A stretch of DNA of 64,000 bases from Polytrichum commune (lineage: Eukaryota; Streptophyta; Polytrichopsida; Polytrichales; Polytrichaceae), in NCBI GenBank assembly GCA_950295325.1, contig OX485807.1, forward strand, positions 51,634,796 to 51,698,795. The letters are read 5' to 3'. Numbering within the stretch: position 1 is the stretch's first letter; each line of letters starts with the position of its first letter. Below, piece after piece: positions 34,838 to 47,361 of the stretch. The notes under the pieces were generated by a model. The model was given only the letters and a program-made list of their open reading frames with translations. It had not been told where the DNA came from and did no database searches. Both the position numbers and the translations under genes were made by a program.

Positions 34838-35200
34838 GTGTTTGAAGCTGTAGTTAAAGATAATTACTCAACGATTGATAAGGTTATGGAATACTTTGGG
34901 CTTCAGGTCTCGAACTGTCATGACGATGACGCATTAAGTACCTTGGTTGCGAACACTCTTCAAGACAATGAGCAATCGAAAGAAATGTTAAATATTTTGA
35001 AGGTGGCAATGATGTGCATCCGAGCTCGTGCTTTAAAGCGGCCATGTATGTCAATGGTGTTGAAAATGTTTTCCGTGAGATGGAGATTGACGAGGATACC
35101 TTTCACAAATTGCAGATTGAAAAACAAGAGTCTCCATGTTCGCCTTCTACAATCTCAACTCACAAGTTTTCCTGCACTTCTCACAACTAAATTAAATTAG
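34838..35200 (+). pseudogene. fragment resembling the C-terminal lobe end of a receptor-like kinase
   Basis: The phrase LNILKVAMMCIRARALKRPCMSMVLKMF matches the subdomain XI pattern of plant receptor kinases (a leucine-rich helix, a C after a hydrophobic run, then RP-M--V-KM). Nothing of the catalytic core (VAVK, HRD, DFG) is visible nearby, and the sequence after the motif is not kinase-like. Probably a decayed fragment. Confidence 0.4.
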
Positions 35201-36296
35201 GAGTTTCCAATGTAGAACTCAATCTAACATCTTGGGTCGTCATTGCCAGTCGCTTTAGATAGGCTATTAAAAGTGCATTTTTTACATGTAAGCTTTTGCC
35301 AAATATTGTAAAGACAACACTTGAATATTTCTCATTTTGGAGCAAGAGCTTCAATACTTCACCTTCTCTATGTCTCAATTTTGTGAATCTTGCGAATCAT
35401 TACATAAACATAAAATTAGCAAAGTGAAGTCTTGTTGCGAACGTGAGCGGAGAGAGGCTCGTTGATGCAGTTACTATAGGGCCAGTTCACATGGATCCCA
35501 ATTCCTAAGTCCTAAAGTCCCAAGTCCCAAGTCCCAAGTCCAAGGAGAAAGTGGGCTAATCCATAAAGTGGCTGTTTTAGGCCCACTCTCCTCATAACAG
35601 TCAATTTAAGCTTATGTCTCAATCTGCACAACTTCTCTTGCATCGAGTACAGACTTGAGATCTCTGCTGAGAATTGAAAACACACAACTTAAAATTTGGA
35701 CAATTCAGAATGTACACAACGACTTGGTTCACAAGAGTCCTGGTTTTCCAGGTGAAGCAATCTCCTTGATAATTACACAAAGGTACAAATATCAAGTAAA
35801 GTTGAAGTCTCTACCAATGATTCAGAACGCTTAGTTGGCAATCTGGGCGTTCTAGAGCAGCTATATACAAGAAATTCATCTCTATGAACATTAATACAAT
35901 TTCAGAGTTCAGCTATTGGAAGTTTCTCCTTGTTGATTACTCAATGCCATAAATACCAAGTGTGTGAAGATACTGTCACACAGGAACCCATCACGTTTCT
36001 CTGCATATCTCTGACATCTGCTATAAAGAATGCATGTTACACAAGTACACTTAAAAGCTACAAACCTTACCGAAGTCCATTACACTCCGGAAGGGATCAG
36101 GAGAAATTCCTGAAATTAAATCAAGGTATAACACCTTGCAGACATGTCGCAAAATTGCTTGCAACATCATAGAAATAAGGGAGTTTACTAGTGTATATTT
36201 CTATCGAGGAGGTTGGAGCTTCAACCAGGAAGCCTAGTGATACTCTACAAAAGGTTTCATCTCCAAAATCCAACTATCCACTGTCTCCCATGTGTG
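35201..36296. other. intergenic DNA
   Basis: A short CCCAAGT tandem (about 35513-35542) is the only repeat noted. No gene was recognised. Confidence 0.5.
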
Positions 36297-36540
36297 ATAC
36301 ACAATGTTGAAGAAACACTGTGTTGATGCCTAAACAATGTAATCAGTTCACATTGCATTTTGTTCACTATTGGAACACGAACCAAACGATGAGCCATGCC
36401 CACCCGTAAACTTATGTGATTTACAATGTTGAAAAAACACTGTGTTCTTGCTTGAGCAATATAATCAGCTCACATTGCATTTTGTTCACTATGAGAACAC
36501 CGACCAAAGGATGAGACATGACTCTCCATAAACTCTTGCA
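36297..36540. repeat. tandem duplication at the 3' end of the PHD gene
   Basis: Two adjacent copies of about 120 bp share CACTGTGTT, CAATGTAATCAG/CAATATAATCAG, TCACATTGCATTTTGTTCACTAT and GATGAG-CATG. The stop codon of the minus-strand gene lies inside the copy nearer the gene. Confidence 0.8.
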
Positions 36541-38009
36541 CAGCCATCCTCTTCATGGCCTTCGGATTCTTTGACATGACCGCTGTCGCCTTTGGGGGCA
36601 AAGGGTCAGCTTCGGACCGAGACTCATCCTCTTTTGAGGTATCCTCCTCAGTTTTAATGCTACTTGCAACCTTCATCCGTTTGCTAGAGGAATCCTTGCG
36701 CACCAAATCGTCGGAGCCCCTTTTAATATGAGATTGCACTTTCACATCCTTACTTGATCGAGACGATTTGTGTACAGGCTTGCTGTGCTTCCCATCAACC
36801 TTCTTTTCGTCACGCTTTGAATGCTTCTCAATTGGAACAGCAGTCCTAGTCCCTTTCTTCAGGTTTGCAAGGTCCTCATCACTAGGCTTCTCCATGAGCT
36901 TCCCTTCATCCTTGTTGGTATTTGAAAGCTGGATAAAAGAAAGTCAACCATCAGTTCCACGCAAAATTGGCTCAAATGTCACCACACTGTGATGTTTACA
37001 GCAGCCTAAGTCCACCACATATACAGGAAGTGATGCTTACTCATCCCACAAGATAAATCCCTTGCCTTGTTCTTTTCAGAAACATAGAAGCACAAGAAAA
37101 AAATGAAATTATTCCAAAAAAGGGATGACACTGCTGATAGCTCTTTATGAGAGAAACAGATCCTGGTGTAGAGGGAAGGAAAACAACTACCGTATAAAGT
37201 CATAACATACCCGCTAGGTTTAGCTGATATCTTCAGGATAGAAGAATGTACCTCTGTAATACCCATATCATTTTGTAACACAGTTCATACCACACCACAT
37301 AGACAGGTGAACAAAAACAAATCACGAGTTTCTGAAACGTGTATATGTCTTCCTCTTCTCAGAGTCAGGAAGAAGTGTATCACATTCACAGAAGACTTTG
37401 GAGAATTGCTTTAAAGAAATGTACGGAATGCTTGAAAGTAGCACCCACCTCTTTCCCTGTACCCAACAAATGGAGCAGTGACTCGGGGATGTCCTCTTCG
37501 TGGGGCCAAATCGGCAAGTCATGAGTATTCAATTGGAAAACCTTGGGCACATACCCCGTAGCTTTCCACAACTGCTGCGAGAAAACTTTCGACACACCGG
37601 CAAACATGCTAGGGTCACCTCCCACCATCCCTTGCACATGCACCCGGTCAGATATGGGCGTGTCATTGGATTTGTGGATGAGATCGTTGATCTCTGCAAG
37701 GTTGGATGGGGGATGGGCATGGGCATCTGCTGCGGCCGCTGCGGCCACAGCCGCATTCAGAACCTCCGATGCCTCCTCCTTCTCCTGCTTCTTCTTGCTC
37801 TTGCACTTGTCACACACAAAGGTGCTCAGGCCCTTGTGTGCCCTGCAACACGCGGTGTGCACCCATACACCACACTCATCACACTCCACCATCTCCTCGC
37901 CATCGTCAAAGCTCACCCCGCAGGGGCAGTCCACAATCCAAGACTCGTCGCCCCAGTAATCCGAGTCCGAGCTGGAGGGATGGTGGGCCTTGCCCCCCAT
38001 CACATCCAC
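36470..38009 (-). CDS. PHD-finger protein (plant RING/FYVE/PHD superfamily), at least two exons
   Basis: Minus-strand exon 1 is 38009-37449, ending in GAG|GTGGGT. Exon 2 is 36928-36470, after a CAG acceptor. Both are phase 0, giving about 339 residues. Residues 28-69 form a C4HC3 PHD finger (C28, C30, C43, C46, H51, C54, C66, C69) with the DDGEEMVECDECGVWVH core, a histone-tail-reading fold. A Lys/Glu stretch, a poly-Ala/His run at about 86-98 and a conserved VHVQGMVGGDPSMF-type block follow, as in uncharacterised plant chromatin-associated PHD proteins. Exon 2 is Lys/Ser-rich with nuclear-localisation-like clusters. Relatives are usually longer, so more exons may exist or the gene is truncated by the tandem duplication around its stop. 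A role in chromatin reading is inferred. Confidence 0.78.
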
Positions 38010-38103
38010 GCACTTATCTCCTACCCCTCGCCCGGGATCTCAATGTATGTCCTTTCCTTCACACAATATCTCTCCCAAAACCACCGCATGCAAATCCCCC
38101 TTC

Positions 38104-38510
38104 TCTTTGACTTGAAACTCTCTTCAGTTTATCTGCCCACATAACGTGTAGAAAACGGCACGTGATTAAGTAAGCCCATTTTGATCCCTCTACTACACAT
38201 ACGTTCATAAGAAATTTGAGAATGAAAAAAAAATCATGAATTTCAGGATCGCTTCTACTCAAGCCTCTCCACGAAAATAAAAATCTCCACCCTCCCTGCC
38301 TTTCGCCTCTTCTGTTTGATTTGAGGCTCTCAAAATTTTATCTGAGCACTTAACACGTGAAAAAATGACCTGTGATCATGAAAGCACTTTTTGAATCCTC
38401 TTCTTCGCACAAGTTCATATAGAAATTTGAAATAAGCAATATGGCAACTTTTTAGAATTACTTCTCTACATAAGTCTGTTCCCAATCTGTTTAGCCTGCT
38501 CCAAAGTTGG
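38104..38510. repeat. tandem duplication upstream of the PHD gene
   Basis: Two ~200-bp copies, at about 38104-38285 and 38315-38500. They share TTTATCTG-CA, AACGTGTAGAAAA/AACACGTGAAAAA, a GTGAT-A--AA-C block and a GTTCATA--AAATTTGA block. They lie in the promoter or 5' UTR side of the minus-strand gene. Confidence 0.7.
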
Positions 38511-38689
38511 CACACTAGATGCTTCCGCGCTAATTCTCGTGAAAGACCATAACAAAAACGACCGTTAATGTCATAGCAAAATCACGCAAAAAAATTAAAA
38601 ATAAACAAAAAAGGCTGATTACTTAGAGGAGCGAGCCAACTCCCGACGCTCCTGAAACCCCACTGCAATAACTCCCCTCCTACTCTCCA

Positions 38690-39140
38690 CACGGCGCCCA
38701 GAAATCTCGCCAGAAAACCTCCGCACTCGCTAAAATCCTCAAAACCTAACCATCCTCGAACTCCCTCCAAAGACTCAAAATCCACGAAAAAAAGAAAAAT
38801 CAAATTAAATTCCTGTTACCTCCACCTTCACGCTCTACTACCTCCAGAAAAACAAGAACCACCACAACCCCTACAATCCTCAAACACCACAAAACCCTAA
38901 TCGCCCTCCAACTCCTCAAACAAGCTCAAAATCCACGAAAAAGAGAATAAAAATCACAATAAAATCCCGTGCCCCCCTCCCTCACTCACTCCTACCTCAA
39001 GGCATAGAGAATTTTTTCCAAAATAAACCACCACAACCCCACAAAATCCTCAGACCCTGCGAAAACCAAACGAAACTCTGCGAAACCCTAATCGCCCTCC
39101 AACTCCTCACACAAGCTCCAAATCCGCGGAAATTTCCCCC
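38690..39140. repeat. degenerate tandem repeats in the upstream region
   Basis: Three units share AACCCTAATCGCCCTCCAACTCC or a diverged form, then CAAGCTC-AAATCC-CG and an A-rich tail. C-rich on plus, G-rich on minus; probably part of a 5' regulatory or leader region. Confidence 0.6.
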
Positions 39141-42100
39141 CCACGACGTTCTCCGAATTCCCTACCTCATCTGTTTACAGAGAACTCTCTCCCGCATCGT
39201 GCCGTGAACTCTGGTGATCGTAATCCACGAGGCAAACGAAATAGCTCCCCGTTTTAGGGTTTCAACCGCCCCGTTACTCACGTTTCGTGCAACCGCTGCA
39301 GCTCCGCTTCTGGAAATCAAAATCTCTACAAGCATGTGTGGAATGAAATACAAGGTGAAGGCTCAATCACATGAGCTTAACGGTAGCGGAGATTGAAACG
39401 AAGACGAGAGAAAGCAAGAGATTAATCAACAAAGCGAGAGGTACAAGAAGGAATGAGTTAGAGAGACTCGTGGGCGGCCTCAGCAGCCTAGAATGTACCT
39501 CCCTCGTATCCTGGAATGTCCCCAGTAAGCTCATTTAAGCATTTAAAATCTAGCTATTTCATAGATATTGGGTTCATTTGATCAGGCCTGAAATGGCGGC
39601 GCCACGAGGTGAGAATGAAGGTGTAGCGAAGGTGCAGACCTACTTGGTTGTAAACGGTATCATCTAGAGTGTCTAAACTAATTAATTAACTAATCAACAT
39701 AATTAACTAACCAATTAACATAAACTAATGTTAAAGAGAATATTATCCTAGTAGTACTAGGCTTGAGGAGTCTTAAGACTGGGATAATTTCATTCGAAGA
39801 ATCTAGGATAGTGATTGGTAAGTTTGTACTTGAAGGATGATGTGAATGTGATGCGATAAATTGATCGAGTCACGATGAGTTTGTACGTGATGTTTGAATG
39901 TGCGTTTATTTTTTATTCCGAGGTGGTCGTGTTTTGGAGGTAATGTTTGTTATGTACTCAAGATTTGACGTATTGCTTTTGTTTGGGAGCATGTAATAGA
40001 AAGACTTGTGGTGAAATTTTCGAGTAGCCAGTTTATTGTCTCTTGCTATATGGGAAGAGACCTAGGGTTGGTCTCTGAAATGGGCCAAAGTATGGCAGCC
40101 AAAGTCTCCCACATACGACGATAGTAACTCCCTTTTCAAGTGGAGCCCAATTGCAAAGTGATTGTTGGAGTGGTCTCTAAAATGAACCAAAGTTTGGTCT
40201 TGGTCGAACAACCAATGAGAATTGTCCACATGGCAAGATAGTACTAGGGCACTCTTGCAATTTTTGTGTCGAAGGTATACAAAATTATGCATGCAAACAT
40301 TGAAAACCAGTCAACAATCATGTTATGGTGTTGTTTATTTGGGTATTTCAACATTTTTATTCTTCTTGTAGGTGTCAAATTTTCAAATCTTCACATTTCT
40401 ATGTTTGGGTATCACAAAAAAGAAACTCTTGGATTTGATGTGGAATTTATGTAAGAGTTGGGAAAATTGTTGAAAAATAAGTTGAGGCAAAACCAATGTC
40501 AGTAATGGCAAAGATTGAATTGCCAAAATTGATTACTATTAGATCATAAATTTCACACGCATTAAGAATTAGTGGAGTCGTTTTCCAACTATTGCTATGT
40601 ATTAGATTGACCTATTTTCGTTAACTTGAGCAATTTCGCATAAGTGTAGTACAAGTGTGATATCGACGTGATTTTTCACAAGTCTACAAATTGATATCAT
40701 AACGTTTAACACAAGAGTCATAATTTATTTCTATGATTTGAAATTCCTATAAATTTTCAAAGACAATATTCTCTCTCAACCCACATTCAAACACATGGTC
40801 AACTCGGAGACTAAAACGTGAGTGTAATTAGTGCCCTTTCAAAAGAATCCAAATCCTAATCTAGTAGTAGTCAAATTCAATGTACGTCATGAGAGGAGAC
40901 GGATGACCCCCTTGAGAGCAATAAAGAGCCCGTTCTTTACCCGTAAACCATGGGTTTGGTTTTGATCACGTTACTTAATACGACACAACCCTACTATTGA
41001 CAAAAGAGATTCCATGCAAAATGGGTAGTACAAACCCTAGATCTCTTAGTAAGCGTGTGATGATGATGTCATGTTCACGTTGGCATTCTTTTGGTTCATT
41101 TAGTTGGTCCACACCACGGTCTCACTTAAATGGAAAGTCGCACATCACCTCATCAAAGGTACAAATCACCTACACGCATACACCTCCACCTTCCGTTACA
41201 CAATGTATCTTCTCCCATAGCTATATAAGCGTTCGGATGGAGAAACATTCAACTCATAGGTGTTGAAAGTATGCAAAGTTTGCAATGTATGTGGTCAATC
41301 AATGCACGGTGGTCCAAAAGTTGGTACCTTCATCGGAATTGTGTATCACGGCATCACTATTTTCAAATCATTGTAACAAGCTTATGAATAAAGTGTTTCA
41401 CGGCAACATGTTTTCCTGGACATAAGTATCAAGATTATCTAGCACCTCCATTTCTCTACTTATAGATTTTCATATTTGAACATTTTTCATAATATATTAT
41501 GAAGTTCTCATATCTCGGTATAAAATTTTGACTAATCACTTCAAAGTCATATTGTACTTGGAACGGTCCACTGATATCTATATTTTACATAATCATGTGA
41601 AGTTTCTCGTTATTAATGTGAGATTTGTGGTTATGATGAATCTTAAAGGTTTTCTTATTGGTTTATTGTTGGAAGGAGGACCTTTTTTCTTCATGTACTA
41701 ACCATATGGACAAATTTCTTTGGTGGTGCCTCACAACCTCTCATCAGTGACTAGGAAGGCACCTGCATAGAAAATTGGCATACACGTGCGAGAACCAAGT
41801 ATTTGTTCAGGGGCAATTAATCTTAGTCTCTGAATTTGTTTGGACCTTAAAATTACTAAAAATACAACTTTTCACCGCTCTCCTCCACTCCACAAGTAAT
41901 TATAAAAATCATTATTGTGCGATAAATTGTATCCTAGTTTATTTAATGAAAAAAATAAGGAATCGATTTTTCGCATCATGGTATTGGAGTGGACTTCCTT
42001 GTTTGTTGATGTTTGTCACATAAGGAACATAGCTAAATGACAAAACGTCTAAGGATTTTGAAGATGGCTTGACCACATGTTCAAGGGAGCTATGCAAAAT

Positions 42101-44944
42101 GACAATGAAAAAGTATAACTAGCTCAACGTGCTTCTAATCCTTAAAAAACCTTCTATTTCTTGTTTTGTCCACACCAAACCTATATTCATCCATGCAAAC
42201 CAAATCTCACCCACAACGATTGAAATTCCATTCGTGTTTCCAACGAACCCCACTATTTTTTTTTAACATAACTTAAATTACCCTCTAAACGTACTCATCC
42301 TACAACCAAAAAAAAGTAGGAGCACACCAACACAATTTATAGTATCATGTGTTACATATAATCTACTTGTGAATTCACACACACACTTGTGAAGCCTAAT
42401 GTACATTTAAACAAAATGTAAAATTTTGGTCTCACAAATACATTCTACCCTACCTTTTCTTACACGTTGATTTTACGTAAATTACTAGTGAATGCCCTAG
42501 ATCAATGATAACGCTTGATAAATTCTTAGGAAATGTCATTTTATAACACATGCTATAGTGTTATTCCTTGGGCCTTCAAAACTTGAGTTAAACATGTTAG
42601 AACATATATTCATATATAATAGAGATTGGTGTCCATGCATCCATTTAATGTAATGAGATACCAAGCTATTCACACATGGGGCCATGGGCCATACTAGTCC
42701 ATGTATCTACACATATGGTTAACAACTATTTTACTTCTATTCACATGTACTCAATGTATTTGAAATATTGTAATATACACTTTGTATCTATGGGGTATGC
42801 TTGATATTTATACTATATATAGAGGTTCCTAATGTGAAACATGGTGTGTGTTTCTCATAAAAGAGACCACTACAAGCATAGAAAAATGCAATTCATAGTT
42901 TTTTGCCAATTCATATATTTGTATGAACCATGGGGAGGGAACATCACTTGTGAGTAAAGTTGAACAACATGTGGACAATTGACAATGTCAGTAGCAACTA
43001 GGGTATACGACACCCCAAGCAGGGTTAATCACTACTCCACACTTAAATGTTTTTAATATGGAAGGTGGTTGCCAAGTACGTTAGTCGTCGCAACACTAAA
43101 CATGCTTCGTAAAATGGAAGACATATTAAATCAATAAATCTGGAAGATCACCCTACAAATACACTACTTTATATTCAAGAGAACGTATGCTTTGCACGAG
43201 TGCAGTCATGAGTTTGCACTTGAGCCACGTGGTCAAGAAACATCGCATTGTTGTCATGATGTTGATATTTTTTTCTTGTTCTTTTCCCTTTCTATATATT
43301 TTGCTAACATGGAAGAAGAGTATTACACTAAACATATAATTCGGTGCAACATTGAGATCGGTGTGACATGTCAATAAAAATGATATGACTTCTTGTGGAA
43401 CCCACAAGTGTAATATGACACTCACTCTATCTAGTTGCTACCCAATGATGCAAGACAATTTATGAGGGTTGGTGATGAATAGTGCAGGCCACACTAAATT
43501 ACACTTTTAATGTAGTTGTAGTAGTAATGAATCAAGAATATGTATTGTAAACTCAATAAGAGGAGTTATGGTACATGTCAACCTTGGTTTCTTGTCAATG
43601 CTCAACCAACGAGGCCACTTTCTATTGAGTGAAGGTCATCGCCGTCCAAGTCAAAAGAAGTTTGGAAAAAGAATTGCAAATGTTGACGAGCCCGGTTACA
43701 CATGTCGACGCCTTGGTTGTTGGCCCATCCCGTGATTTGTCCGACATTGATTGTGGAATAGATAACAAAAAGAATCATATAAGTTGGGAATGATGTTCAT
43801 TGAACACATCGTCATCTACCTTCACCTCTTAAAAGGGTCAAAGGAGCTCCCACGGGGTTGGGATTCACGGCGTCTATATAAACTCGCCCATCATGGATGA
43901 AGGGTTCTAGTACAAAACAAAGTCCCTTATGAGATCGAGGGCTGATTCATTCTAGCTGGACTCCACTACACTATTTGGGGTCTATATTTCCAGTTGTGCA
44001 GTCAAATCGCCTTAAAATAATTTTGTATAAGCTATAATTCAATTCATTGTGTTTTTGCCCATGCAATGGATGAGTTTACTAACTTTACTTTGACACCACG
44101 AACCTCTAGCCCTCCCAAAAGGACTATTCATATACACTTTCAATATCCTAAACTTATACAATCATATTTTTGGTCCATTTCTCAATTGAATTTCTAACTT
44201 AAATTACAAAAAATAATAATAGGGGATTATTCTAAACCATCACAAAGACATGTTGTGTGGTCACATGACCTGTCAAAATTTGATTCTTCATTGCACACGT
44301 AAAGGAGAGCAAGATATCAATCTTGCTTCCTCGTTCTTACACCTCAACCTATAACTAGAATTGTTCAAATGTTGACATGTAATATGACCACACAATGCAT
44401 CTTTGTGGTTGTTTTAACTAGTGTGTGGTCGGTTTAACAATCCCTTAGTTATATTGCACTATGTTGATTAGCGCACAATTGGTGGAATACATGTATTTAG
44501 AATAAGGATCATGTCAAGAAAAAATGGATGCATGCAAATACGCTAGTGTTAGTTTTTCTTTCTATATGTGGTACATGCGATATTTTTGTCACATATTTTC
44601 ATGAAATTTGACCACTTTTGTGAGTTGTTGTGCTTAATTTAGGGTAATACATTATATGGTACATGTGTATAGAAATTTTATAGGAATTGTTTCTAATTAA
44701 AAAAACAATGAACCATGATTTCCTCTCATATCACAAGTGTGAATACAATGTTACCTCTGGGTCACTTCCAACATTTGTATTATGGATGAACGACATTAAC
44801 CTAGATGCACATAATCTTTGAGAAGTGGCATCTTCGCATTGATGTGTACAAGGTTGTGTTGGTTTGGTATTGTCTTATTATTATTAACAGTGTTGTTATT
44901 ATTAAAGTATTTGTATTGAGGATTTTTCAATTTCTGATACAAGT
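39141..44944. other. gene-poor intergenic DNA
   Basis: No credible coding region in about 5.8 kb. A pair of related ~125-bp segments (GGTCTCTGAAATGGGCCAAAGT at about 40070 and GGTCTCTAAAATGAACCAAAGT at about 40173) forms a local duplication. TATA-like CTATATAA at about 41220 and TCTATATAAA at about 43875 are not tied to any gene. Confidence 0.5.
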
Positions 44945-45128
44945 AGAGATGGGTATTTGATGACATTTTTGTTCTTGACACCATTCGGGTCTATATATCA
45001 TGCAAGAACCTTCACATCTAGGCAACGTTGCTTTGGTACTAACATGGTATCAAATGGTGTCGACCCAAATGACAACATGGGGTATACAAAGCTTCTCTCA
45101 CCTTGACATACCCATCAAATATCATTAT
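44945..45128. mobile_element. MITE-like element with inverted ends
   Basis: Starts GATGGGTATTTGATGACA and ends TTGACATACCCATCAAATATCA, imperfect inverted repeats. The inside is related to 15390-15640 (GGGTCTATATAT--TGCAAGAACCTTCA). No target duplication was confirmed. Confidence 0.45.
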
Positions 45129-45709
45129 TTGACTAATATTACAATTTTGATACCCACCAATAGGATTCTTTGATAATATCATTGATTTATAAACTAATAT
45201 ACCATGCATTCACCTATACACCAAACCCAACATTGGTTTAGACCACACTTGCAAGTGAGCATTGAGTTCACTATTGTTTGAGTCAATGTAATATTTTAAA
45301 CAATTGTTTTATGTTAATAAAATCATATATACTCACTCGTCACTTGGAAACATATTGGTGAATCAAATTGATCAATTTTTGAAGATTATGAACGTAAACC
45401 ATCTCTCATTCACGTGGTTGCAAAAACACCAAAGGTTTTGTTTTAAATGCCACTTTAATAGATATTTACTTTACCATGTCAAAGTTTTCCGTCTCTTTCC
45501 CACTATTCCCCTTGTTAAATGTGCCAATGGTAATTTTAACTTAATTCCTCAACCAAGTTTAAAGTATTTCATATAAAGGTCCACACTTCTTTGAATTGGT
45601 GTAGAATTTGATTTTGTTTATTATCTATCCGAAAGCAAGATTCAAGCACAAAGAAGATTTTTATAGTAGGTATACAACAATGAACAGGGAGAACCGATGA
45701 CCACTACTG
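45129..45709. other. non-coding DNA
   Basis: One 90-codon open frame (45304-45576) with no recognisable motif; otherwise AT-rich intergenic DNA. Confidence 0.4.
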
Positions 45710-45900
45710 TAGTTACAGATGAACTGGTTGAGTTTGAGAAACAACGGGTTCAAGTTGAAGACTATAGGAAATTTACCAATCGTTTTAGAGAATTTTATAG
45801 AATATACCACGATTTTATATTGACAAACCAAAAGATCTCAACATGTGATTGTTGGCTTGGAGCACTAGAATCTTGACCGAATATGTCAAAAACATATCAC
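45710..45900 (+). pseudogene. coding-like relic of the dispersed family, copy 5
   Basis: The plus translation has T-D-E-L-V-E-F-E-K followed by V-E-D-Y-R-K and an R-F-R-E-F block, as at 8985 (minus), 14430 and 28585. Stops follow. Confidence 0.48.
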
Positions 45901-46319
45901 TAGACATTGGTATACAATTACATTCATTTCAATCAATGTGAAGGCATCATAGTGATTGCCTTGTTTATCCAAGTACCCATTCCAAGCTCATATATGAGCT
46001 CGCGACTATAAGTAAAGTGAAGCGTTCCTCATTCACGCCCAACACTTGAGGTTGACGTCATCTTTCTTATCTTGTTCATTCTAATAGAAGTTTCATCCAG
46101 TAATAAATTTTGTTGTATATTATAACCCCGTCTTAGAAAGTAAAATGATGTAATATTGCTAAAGATGTCACAACAAGATATTATGGAAATGAAATGAAAA
46201 TGGAAATTATAAATATTGGCCAACAAGAAACTTGGTTTAGAAGCGCACACAAGCACAGACACATAAGGTAAGCTTAAGTTGATCTTAAATAGACAGTTTT
46301 TCCTCTTTGGGACCACTTC

Positions 46320-46640
46320 TCATAGGATATGAAACAAGCAATTAATGTGAGATGTTTAGCACCTCAAACTGTGCATGTAACCACTTTGCTCATAAATTTT
46401 GGAGCTCGTACGAATATCTTATTCATTGTCAAAGTGAAGATTATATACGAGTTATTAAATGATCATATAGGTCCCCCTATCAATGTTGACTATCGCATCG
46501 AGAATACTTAACAAATTGCGAACACATAGTGCAATCTCTTTTCAACATGTGTATCTTTGGTCTTTGTTTTTAGATTCACACCCAACTATGCGTTGCTTAA
46601 GTATAGGTGTTCGCTTAAGATCATTCATTGAATTAGGCAC
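46320..46640 (+). repeat. dispersed repeat, third copy
   Basis: Related to 7660-8260 and 20145-20410. It starts with TAGGATATGAAACAAGCAATTA, as at about 7662, and ends with the AGTATAGGTGT block. Confidence 0.6.
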
Positions 46641-46784
46641 ATCTAACTTAGAAAACAACTTTGTTGTATCATTATAGATGAATCTAGAGGAAAATTGTGC
46701 ACTTAATATCAGCGACTCCATATTATATTTAATTTATTATAAAAATTGTGAAGTATTTACTACTCCTGTACTAAATGATGGAAT

Positions 46785-46809
46785 ATATATATATATATAT
46801 ATATATATT
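46785..46809. repeat. (AT)n microsatellite
   Basis: About 25 bases of alternating A and T. Confidence 0.9.
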
Positions 46810-46856
46810 CAAAAATAGATAATATTATAGACCCCCAAATAATCTAGTGAGATTAA

Positions 46857-47358
46857 GGGCCACTTCACACACGAGCCAAAAGTTGTGACCATGAAATCTT
46901 GAGAGCCCAAAAGAAAGTGTCCAAAGGCCATCCCAAGACACCTCCAAAATCATGTTGTGTGGTCACATACCCTCAAGTGTAGTGTGAAGTCATATGTGAC
47001 CGGACCCTCAACCAGACGCTATTTCAATGAATTTCTATTCATGCGGATCCTCACACATGATAAAATAAAATAGATCAAACGGTTGTGAGCGTTCGGAGTG
47101 TCATGGTCTCCCGGTTTTGTGTTAGGCCTACCTCCAAGAGGGGGTTTTTGAAAATGGCCCAAGTGACCATGAAACATGATCCATTTGATGCCATGTAAGA
47201 ATCCATGTAGACTTTACATCCATCTTGCATTCACATGCTCCGTTTGGTCCCTCAAGCGTAGTGTGAAGTGAACTTGGACCGGCTCCGCCTTTTTCCACCA
47301 ACGAGAGTGCTTGAAGTGTAATGGTCACGGGCTCTCAGTCTCGGGTGTGAAGTGGCCC
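46857..47358 (-). mobile_element. Harbinger-like MITE, copy 3 (502 bp)
   Basis: Intact terminal repeats (GGGCCACTTCACAC at the left, GTGTGAAGTGGCCC at the right) flanked by TAA at 46854-46856 and 47359-47361. Opposite in orientation to the 8473 copy, and the best preserved together with it. Confidence 0.9.
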
Positions 47359-47361
47359 TAA

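Noticed and set aside
43860-43900. TATA-like TCTATATAAA as a promoter
   Set aside because: No transcript unit or open gene follows within several kilobases.
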